DNA from: Pteria penguin
Taxonomy: Eukaryota > Mollusca > Bivalvia > Pterioida > Pteriidae
DNA: 64,000 bases
NCBI GenBank assembly: GCA_035048485.1
Contig: CM068585.1
Location: 51,867,009-51,931,008, forward strand
Direction: 5' to 3'
The notes beneath the pieces were generated by a model. The model searched no databases, was not told the origin of the DNA, and worked only from the letters and a program-made list of their open reading frames with translations. This document shows, piece after piece, positions 37,130 to 48,240 of this stretch. Each line of letters begins with the position of its first letter. The first letter of the stretch is position 1. The translations under genes and the position numbers were made by a program.

Positions 37130-38050
37130 GATGATAGGCGCCAACAAGCATTATAGAATACAGTATTACGTGGATGTCTTAGTTTTTAACAAGAGGTGAC
37201 AAAGTGTGGTGTATAAACATTATCTGTGCGAGAGATTGCGGTTCGAAGAAGTAATTTCGTATAAAAGTATGTAACCTGCTGACGCTTTGCACTATACTGG
37301 ACATGATCAAAGCGAAAGCCACGTGAAGACCTCCCTCCTAACCAATCAACGGTAAATGCAGCATTGAAATATAATAGTTAATAAAACAATAGTTTCCCTG
37401 AACAAAGAATTAATGTGCAATTAAATTTTTGCAGATTGAACGTGATGTTGTACTTCCTATCCCTAGCCTTCGTATCAGTGACGATAATACTTTAAATAGA
37501 TGTATATAGCAACGATATCCGCAATAGAGGAGGAAGTGAAGCATTATTTTACAGGTCATATGTAGAAATATAAGAAGTTATTACATTTGGTAGATAACGA
37601 GTCAAACGCGTTACATTATGACAATTATTTTTCCCATTGATTTTACCCGATATTTTTGTGTTATAACCGTCAGTGTAGTTTTGCTAGGACAAAGTTTTCA
37701 TACATTATTATGTCCAGAGGATGAATTTTCCTGGAAGAAACGGGAAATTGTGTTTTCATGCGGATCTTTGTCATATCATTGTGGAATTTCAGTACATGGC
37801 AGCGAAGTGGAGTTTTGTGCTTCGCCTATGTTCATGGAAAAGGGATGTAAGTACATCTTATTACACGTTTAACTTTTTAATAATATCGTCTGAAATATAT
37901 TTCGTATGTGGAAGGGATATATTGTAGTACCTTAAGAAACTTACATCCATATCATTTAAATGTAAAAGTTTCAAAATATCTTTCAGTAAAATGAAAATAT
38001 GAATTCTGGTGTCATATTCTGCAGGGATGCTTAACTATTCATTGCCTTTA
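37130..38050 (+). repeat. Right arm of long inverted duplication (promoter + exon 1 of copy 3)
   Basis: Mirror of 32090-33005. Homology ends at about 38050, exactly where a truncated family C MITE begins. The spacer between arms (about 33.0-37.1 kb) is mainly SINE and Penelope DNA. Confidence 0.9.
37260..37267 (+). promoter_or_regulatory. TATA box of receptor copy 3
   Basis: TATAAAAG in the context TTCGTATAAAAGTATG, 358 bp upstream of the ATG, conserved with the copy 2 promoter. A 5' UTR intron is possible between AACG/GTAAAT (about 37352) and TTTTTGCAG (about 37434), conserved in both arms. Confidence 0.6.
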
Positions 38051-38214
38051 ATTAGTTTATGTATCTATTTCTTATTTGTTGATTCATTTATATCTACTTT
38101 ATTTACATATGTTTCTTATTTATGTATTTATTATTATTATTTCTAATAAAACCATTTTCAATAATTCATAAATACAATAATTATCATCATTATTAACTTT
38201 TAATAGTTTTTATT

Positions 38215-38255
<41 letters not shown>

Positions 38256-41200
38256 TTCCTAAATGAAGAATAAATTTAATTAAAGTCAATGTTAGGAAAT
38301 TGCCTTCAAAATTTTTAAAAATATCCTCGGAAGGGTTTTATTCAATTCTAAATATTTTACTTACACATTAATGTGTTTTTATATATGAATACACAAGGTA
38401 TATATCTATTCTCCTTCATATCCTTCTATATAATTATAGTTAATAAAGTTTTAAGTTGTAAGCAAGCTAACGTGGCTGTCAAACACGTTCACGCGGCAGT
38501 CTAGCGCGTTAACGCGACAGTCATTCGCGTTCACGCAATCTCGAAATTAAGTTCACGTGGAAATCTGCGTTAACGCAAACGCGTGTGCTCAGCAGTCCTG
38601 AGCGCACGAGGAAAGCAAACTTCACGTTAACGCGACGTGAACATAATGTTATGTTAGGACTGCACCTCACTGTAATGCCGTTGTCATAACTGAAAAATCG
38701 ACATAATATTTTCTTGAAAACTGTATTAAATTTTAGAGGGGCATGTCCTGTAATGAATATGGTTACTCATATATACATGTAGGATGATATTTTCTCGTTG
38801 TGAAATAGTTCAATTTCGTGTATTCATTTTGTACTTTATTCTACATATTAATGTAACGAACCACTGTGATATAGTATTTAGTTATTCCTTATTGGTGCTC
38901 TGTTCGGCTTAGTGTAGATTCGACTAGTAACGGAAAGGTCTCGAGTTCCACTACCCCCATGAATACAGCGGTGTCTTGTCGTTTGACAGTAAAACCTGAG
39001 GTCATGGTAAGCATGGCTTCACTTGCTTGCGTCCGTTGAATACTTCTATGTTAAGCATCAGGTAGATGCCGTCACCATATAAGTAAAATGATGCTGAGTG
39101 GCGTAAAAGAATAATTTATCAAGCCAAAGATTAATTCCTTTTAATTTGAATTTATCTGAATTGATATTTTACTTTTATAAGATACGTATATGTCACCTTT
39201 AAAATGTATTGTATGCACCTTTGAGTACATCATAGTAAAAATATTCAGAGAAGGCCCATAAATTAGTATCCAAAACAAATGGATTTCCAATAAATCATAA
39301 GTCTGTACACTGACTGTATTATCGAATATATTAATTATTATTGTATGTATTATGTATCCATTACATTGGCCTTGCCATGCAAAGAATTCCTTCTCTCATT
39401 ATAATAATATTAGTTTAATTTCAACTGCAACTTCAACTTAATTGACATGTAGGGTAAAGTGCAACCAGAGGAATGCTTACATCGTACCGCATGATTTATA
39501 AAGATTAGAGATATGAAAGAAAAAAGATAGTGGTTTAACAGATTTGGTATACTACATACATGTACATGTACATCTTATAAACTAGCTGTGAATTATATGA
39601 CTCTAAGGTATATCTACCTCTTATACAATTCTCTCCTTAAATAATGGTGTGGATCTTTTATACAATACACCACAAAACTTTTTCTCTATTACGTTCACCA
39701 TAGATAACTGATACAGAAAGCTTTACGCGTTCAGTCTAAAATAGAGGGGAAGATTGAATGTGGAGTATTTTAATAATCGATTCATTTTCATTATATTTCC
39801 ATGATTACTTTCAATACAGTTCGTCCCGTGTACATAAAGTACAAACGGACTTGTTCCCGCCGTTTCTTTGACGGTGATCAATTATTGTCAAGGGCCAAAT
39901 TTTTGACTTGACATGTGAGGTACTCTCGCCAATGGCATTACATTTTGCAGTTGCATAAACAAATTGCGTCCTAAATTGGGCTCTTGATAGTAACTGACGA
40001 CATCCAACTATTGAAGTTAGTACAAGAGCTTTCACAAAGGTTGTGAATTTTCAATTAGGCATTCTTATTCGTTTAGAGTGATAACGGCAATTGTTTTAAT
40101 TGCAAAATATAAAGTCTTTGAATAAATAACAATGTCACGTAAGCGTGCACGAAAAACGAACATGAATCACGTAATGCCAAATTATACCCCACATTAAACA
40201 GAACAGCCTTTTATAAGAGGAACGGGAAATGATGTGGGAACGCCCTTTAAGAATTGTTCAAAATGTCTCTTTACACAAAATCCATAAAAATTCTCAATAG
40301 AGTGTTAACCACTTGTCATTTAATAAGTATTGGAGTTCCAGTAACGGAATCTGCAGTTTTATTATTATTGTTATTATTATTGTTATTATTATTGTTATTA
40401 TTATTGTTATTATTATTGTTATTATTTTGTGAGAAAGATAATCAACTTAAGATCAACAATTTTGTTTTAAACGGAAAAAAGGGGGTTTACATTTAGACAA
40501 AACTTTGTGTAAGACTCAGAACTTAGCAATCGTAGTATGACAGAAATAACTACTGTGTCATTACTATTCAACATCCCATAACTTTAATGACTTGATACGA
40601 CTGGAATTTTGAGTATTTTGTCATATATATTTGCGCTTGACCAGGATGTTTAAGTTAATAGATCAACAACATGTATGTGTTTATGTCCTAGCTTTTTACC
40701 TCGACAGCCTGGGTGCTTTTGTTTCAAATCTTGTATAAATCACTGCTATGGGAAGCACGGACGTTTCGTTAGCTCAGGGTCAGATAGACTTAATACGTGA
40801 ACACCTGTGTGTATAACATTTCGTGCTACATGCTCTGTATTTTCGGAACGAAATTTTAAATGTGCTCCGGGAGTTTAGATACTTTTACAATAATATACAT
40901 GTGTTTATGTAGATTTACAAATTGAGATCAATATGCTGAATATACCCTGGCCTATTTATATACATAGAACAGTCTGACACTGTCGTACAAATGGACCAAA
41001 ACTTGATCTGACATATTAACCTGTATGAAGATAGGTGTTGTAATGTATAAAAATTCCAAATAAAAGCCACGATTCGTGTTTCAATAGTTACTATGTTCAA
41101 AGTTGAATTCATTAATATGCAAATTGTATTACAATTCATTCAGTAACTACCAAATGCTAATTTATGAGTTTCATAGATTTCCCAGTATTACCCACTCTGA

Positions 41201-44200
41201 AATGTTAATCTGTTTATACAGTTGGGTGCAGTCCTAACCTTACATTCAAGTGCACTTGACAAGTGCACTTCAAGTTTAGTTTTTCGTCCTGAAAACCAGT
41301 CATAAAGTTTAGTCAAGCGCACTTGATATCAAGTTTACTTTAAAGTAATTCCGTCTTCAAATTTACTATCACGTGACACCAATTTTACTTTTCACGTTTG
41401 TCCATTACAATTATCAAGTTTCGTATTACACGATAGAAATAATTGTCTTATTATGTAGAATTGCATATTTTATATAAAAAATTGTTTTAATAGAAAAATA
41501 TAGTAAATGTACATGTATATATAAAGAAAACTAAACTTGAAGTGCACTTGGAGTAAACTTGGAATCAAGTTTAGTACTACACTTGGAATCAAGTTTACTA
41601 CTAAACTTGATTCCAAGTTTACTCTGTTGTCGCCAGGTTAACTTGAAAAGCAGTCATAAAGTTTACTTGAAGTGCACTTTATGTAAGTTTAGGACCTGCA
41701 CCTAACTATATATTGGTATCATATTCGGTTCAGCGTCTTTGAGACATTTTGTAAGATTTTATTTAGTCATTAAATTCCTAATCGTCACCGATCAATATTT
41801 AACTTATTGCATGAATTTCTTATTTCACGATATCAATATTTGATACCAATGTTTCATATGTTTACTGACATTTTGTATATGGCCGGATTATAAAGTCATA
41901 TTTCAAAGTAATTTTTTGATAACCGTGAAAATGGTCATGAGCCGTCGATTAGGATAAACACAAACATGTTTGTTAACGTGAAGGTGCAATTTCACAATCC
42001 CTCTAGTTTACACACTCGTTCTTCTACACTATATGTATGCTCGGCATTGTCAACTACTTGCGTATGCTATTGAACTTTTTTTTCTAATGTAAGCATGTAT
42101 ACAAAACGTAATGATAAAGATGTATATTTCCTAAATAAAGTATTTTGATATATCTTATTGCACTTTCAGTTTGTCCTTTATTTGATATCACTGATGCTCA
42201 GAATATTGTTGTACAGGAATGCCGTCATAAAGGTTGTCCGCAGGAGGGATATGTCACCAATACACTGTACAAATGTAAGTTAAATATTCAAAGTTAAAAC
42301 CGCATGCTGTTTACACACATATACACACACTTATTAATTGGTACATCGGGATATATATACATGTCAGAATAAAGATCTGCCTAAATTTGTTTTTCTGTGT
42401 GATATCAGAGTAACTATTGAACTTAAATTTCGTGTAAAGGGGACCTTTAGAGTTTCAAACTATGTAAATAAAATGGTTCGTTTTTTATTTGTGTTTAATT
42501 TTGTAGTTTTCTCCTAAGATATGGTATTTGACGCTATTCTCAAAGGTCAGTTTGGTGATCAGTATTAGATTTCCTTAGTTTCGACCTTGAACATCACGTA
42601 CATGTAGGACTTATCAATTATTGAATGCGTTCTAATGCCTATGGTTTTAATTTTATTTTATTGTACATCTTAAATTATTTTAAGCTTTTACGTCATTCTT
42701 TTTTCTCTTTGGCATAATCTTGTCCTGTTTTATATTTGATATCTGTTTATTTTAGATCCTTCTTGCTTGAATATATCTGTTGAAAAGTGAGTAGAACACG
42801 TCTTATTTTCTACTTTTACTCTAAAAATAGGTAATGTGAATATCACGATAATACGCTATACATGGTAAACGCCCATAATAGTAAAAGGAAAGAAACAGAA
42901 AAAACATGTTTGGTGAGACACAATTATTGAATGTAAAGATGATGGATAAATCCAAACCATAAGTCTAGAAATCATGAAACTAGAGGACTTACAAAATCAG
43001 TGAAAATGAAAACCAAGTGGAAAATAACAAAATATGTCTGCTTGGAGAGCATATGTGAACCCCTATGATGGAGTGAGATTAGATGCCCAGGGAGAGTGAG
43101 CATCTCCTGCTTGCAAACAACACCCGTCACATATACCCAGTAGAAAGTGTCAAATCGTGTAATTTCGATATGTATTTATATATGAAGAAGTCAAAGTAGG
43201 TAACCTTTTTAGTATAGAAGGTGTGCAATCTGTGTAAAAGGATCGGAATCGGTCTCAGTCCAGAATATCGTTTAAAAGTCTGGATAACGAGATATGGTAT
43301 GGAGTAGTAAGAGTCTCGTAACGACCGTAGAACTTAATAAGTGACGTTGCTAGTCTAGCACATATATAACCCTGGTTGAGCAGCTTAACTGAAAGTCACT
43401 TAGCCCTCAGTACAAAGTCATTGTAATTTGAACATGCTCTGGAATAACATATTAACTGAGATATGAATGCGGGCGATGATGGAATGTTGCTTCTTATGAA
43501 AGGAAATTTTGTGATAGCGAAATTGAAATCGTCATTTGGATAGATGATGCTAAGGTAATCCGCGACTAAAGGATTATTAATTGAAAGGAACTCATCTATA
43601 TATCTACAAGTGAAATTGAAGCCAAGAGCCAATTGTTTTTTCCCTTGCAAAAGCAAAGACTAAATGAATTCAGCTTCGTATGAGTAAAGGAATATGTCAG
43701 CCAGAAGCGGAGCACAGTTAGTGCCTATTGGAATGCCGACAATTTGTTGAAAAACCTTTCCTCCAAACACCATAAAAATTTTATAGATAAGAAAGTTCAA
43801 CATTTGGATGGCAGCTGTTTCAGTGTATTTATTTTTGGAATCAGAATTTTCCCTAACAAAGTAAGTTTTATCATGGCCTATAACTATATATTTGAATTTG
43901 CGGCTTCCGTTTTTTCTAGTAAATGCATTTTGTATAATTTCCGCTAATCTTTCTTTTAATTTCTGATGAGGGATCGTGGTCTAAAGAGTCGAAAAGTCAA
44001 AAGACTTGATGGAATTAATTTTAGTAAAACTTTTTGATTTTAGATGCTCTAACAACTCTTGAATTTTTAAGGATCCACATTTGATTAATTCTACTTCTTG
44101 AATATACTGTGTTCATACCTATGAAGGCCAGATTTACTTCCTGATAATATTTTGGTGAGTGGCATCGATGCAGATTTTGTGGGACACTTTGAGGAACCAG

Positions 44201-47200
44201 CGATAATGCGTTGTTTGTACGGATTTTTGTGCATTTTTGGAATGCAGTACACATATGGAAGTTCTAAATTTAATTTATTTGTGTCAATACCAAACGTATT
44301 GAGGACAGAGTTATGATTCTCAAGTACTTCCGAAACCGAAAAGTTCGTGAGAGTATAAGTAGGATTTCTTGTAGCTGAATTTAATCATAATTCTGTCACT
44401 AGGCTGCCAAAGTAATATTTCTTACAAGTAAATGTATAATTCTTAGACGCTTTATCTTCTGGTGTAATGATATAATGAGGGCAAGTTCTCTGACAACATA
44501 AGGATCTTTAAAAATAGATTCGAATCTGGTGTTTACAGAGCCTTGTAATTTTTTTTAATTTTTGATCTCAGCAATACTGCAATAGATTTTATCCATTCCG
44601 AAAGAGTGTCGACCTGTACTTTCTCTCTTTTTGCCCATCGTAAGGCATATTCCTCGCAGCAGTTCATAATATTCTCAAAATTGTGGCTCAATGTGAATGA
44701 TTTGAGTTCCCTGTATTTTTGTTTACCTTCAAGTAAAAGTTCTCTTAATTTGGTGTTTAAAGAACATCACGATAATCAGTAATGACATGGCCACAAGGAG
44801 AATATACAAAATTAGATGAAGAACATGCACACGGTTGAGGAAGGCATGCAGAGTTAATAAGATCAAGAAACTGTAGAAACTCTTTGTAATTATAAATTTT
44901 GGATGCAACTGATGTTGTGTAGCACCATGAATAATCATGATTGATTAATCATTGCAGAATGATTGAATAATCTCTGCCAGCCTCTGTCAACTTATGTTAA
45001 TTATTGTTTATTTAAATGATTCTTATAACATTTGATTTTATCACTGTTGAAATTCCTCACAATTTACAAAAAAGATTATATTGATTTCAATATTTGTTGT
45101 CGATACTAATCTACATTTTACAATTCTGTTAGTACTACGTCTATGTTTCGACCTATCAACACATACAGTACGAAGCCAGTTGTCACCAACAGTAACAACG
45201 TATCTGTGTTTACAACGGAATATTCTGATAAGGTTTACCATGCTGCAAAATATGGAACATCAAAATCAAGTATAAGTACATTACATTGCAATTTTCAAAG
45301 TTTATGTTATCTCGTTAGCATATGCATCAAATTTAATGGAGAAATTTTCGAGAAAAAAATAGCTTTTACAAATCTAATGCAAATTATATTTGATGCAAAC
45401 ATTCAATTTTATCAACAGTTGCTCCTTGTAAATAATAAAGTAATAAATTGGACAGAGAAAAGTAAACATGGAGTACTGAAATATTTGAAGCCATCAAAAG
45501 TGCATCCTTTTCTTTTTTTATTTTAGCATATTCAATACCAATGAATGCAGCTAGTGGATATAAGATTCCTTATGTGTTAGTAATATGCGGTAAATATTAT
45601 TTTTCCCTTTATATGTTTTGACAATATGTCAGGGGGCAGACTTGACGTAGTGGTTAAGCGCTTGTCTTGCGACGCCGACGATCCGGATTCGATTCCCGGG
45701 TTGGGCTACTATAGATCTATCAGAGTTGGGTTACCTTCTGCTTCCATGTTGCCATATAACTCAAAAATCGTTGAATATGTCGGAAAGTGTACCGTATGGA
45801 CAATCTCCTGTATCAATAATAAGATCTCTACGAAGCACTGACAACGTTTATGTTTTTCTTTATGCAAAGAAACACCATCTTCTAAAGGACTCATAACATT
45901 GCAGCAAATTTCTTATTTATACAGTTACCTCTTTGAATTTATTGTACCTTATGTTATAACAAAAGAAATAAGAACTTGTTTATGTCTGTCGAGTAAAATA
46001 GAAAATGCTCGATCCTCTGGTATCAGTTGCGTCTCAGTTATGTTTGATTGAAAACTTAATATCATCAAAAAGCCTCTTTCACACATACATTTAAGGAACG
46101 TGCCATTCAGGTTTAAATGAGAAAACTATGTCTTTCAGAGAAACTGCATCTAAGCAGACTGTTTCATAATTTTTCTTCGATTATGTACATTAGAAAAAAG
46201 GGGAGGGTTCTGTAAGAATAATATGTTTTAAAGTAAATAGACTTCAAGATCTTACTAATTTATCTGGTTTAATTGAAGTGTCAGCGAGCAAACAGTATAG
46301 AGGATAAAGTGACAATTTGAGAATAAAACATCAGGAAATATAACATGCCATTTACTGATGAAAACAAATGAAAAATATATCTGGAACCAGCACAATTTTA
46401 TTAACATCTACAAGCAATTTATTATTCCTTATTATATAGAGAAGACCCAGCTTTCATTACTGAATTCCACAGGTGCAGAGGAAAAACATAATTTAACACC
46501 TTAACGTCTCATAAACACAAAATGCATTCTACTTAGAATATTTTTTTGTTTATATTTCAGGATGTACAGTATTCCTTTTAATCTTGTTAACAATCCCTGT
46601 GCTTGCATATGCACTACATATAAACAGGTAAATATAAGATCTATAACACATATCATTGTATTACTTTGTATTATTTTTTATGATAAACGTGAGGAGTTTG
46701 GATTTCCTATTGTAAATTTCCCTTACTTGGATGGCGATGTCCCTCGACTCCCATCATATGATATCTATATATCTCAATTAGTTCGATTTGTCAGAGGCTG
46801 CACCGATGTTTTAGACTTTCATAAATTAAATTTACAAATTACTACTAAACGTTTAACTCAGGATTACAGATATCACAAGCTAAGAAAAACATTCGGCAAA
46901 TTCTTCAGATCTTATTCAGATCTTCTATCTAAATTTGGAAATATTTCTTTTCAGCAGTATGTATCCAATGGAATTTCCCATCCTAGTTTTTACGGCGATC
47001 TCGTATATAAACTAAGGAAAGTAAAAGGCTACGATAACGCTATTTTATCATGTAATAAAATAGTCAAACGTCTCCTAAATAGACAATATGATATTGAGAT
47101 CATCAAAAAGACTATAGGTCTTGTATTTGGCCCCTCTACAGCCTTATGCAGACTTTTACTTGGACGTTGCACGCTGACTAACAGGACGGTGGGGACTATA

Positions 47201-48145
47201 TGACGGACCTTGTCCAAACCTCTTTCAGAGGAGACATGGTCCTGAACCTCGTCCCCTCTGACTGTTAGTCGGGATTCCTACAGATCTAGGGTCTTAGCTC
47301 GCTTTCAGACTGGCAGAGCACGGTTTATCATGTTGATGTCGCATATATTTCTATACCATTATGTGTTTTACAATACCGTACGTGTTTATATTTTTATGAC
47401 CTCTCAATATGCGACACCTTTTGACCCTTGTTCTTTACATGGAGGATTAGTTATAAATTTTTAAATGTACGTCCTTTGATTGTTCTGCTGTTACGGTGAG
47501 TGGGAAGGTGGGCCCGTAAACCGGTTAACCACACCATTTGTTTGGCTTTTGTCAAATTAAATGACCGTCCTAAGTCGGTATCGTAATTGCACTGCAATCA
47601 AATATTTTTGTAATGTGTTACATGTAAAGATGATGGATAAATCCAAACCACAAATCCAAAAATCATGAAACTATAGGACATACAAAATCAGTGAAAATGA
47701 AAAACAAATGGAAAATAACAAAATATGTCTACTTGAAGAGCATACAGTGAGGTGCAGTCCTAACATAACATTATGTTAACGTCGCGTTAACGTGAAGTTT
47801 GCTTTCCTCGTGCGCTCAGGACTGCTGAGCACACGCGTTTGCGTTAACGCAGATTTCTTCGTGAACTAAATTTTGAGACTGCGTTAACGCGCTGGACTGC
47901 CGCGTTCACGCGCTTGGCTGCCGCGTGAACGTGGCTGACGGTCACGTTCGCTTGCTTACAACTTATAAGGATTTAAAGGAGAATCGATATATACATTGTA
48001 CATTTAAATATAAAAAACATTACTGTGTGCATGTAGGGAAATATTTAGAATTAAATAAAACGCTTACGAGTAAAGAGATGAATTTAAAAAATATTGAATA
48101 CAATTTCCGAACATTGAATATAATGAAATTTATTCTTATTTTGGG

Positions 48146-48240
<95 letters not shown>

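Noticed and set aside
39811..40035. 74-codon minus-strand frame starting MKALVLTSIVGC
   Set aside because: Looks mildly gene-like, but there is no paralogue, no secretion-site context and no neighbouring exon. It lies in intron 1 of copy 3, and evidence is insufficient.
46562..47203. Long open frame that starts in the TM exon of receptor copy 3 and runs through the A2 retroelement
   Set aside because: It uses a different frame from the TM segment (which meets a stop one codon after the donor). The fusion is fortuitous because A2 inserted just behind the exon.
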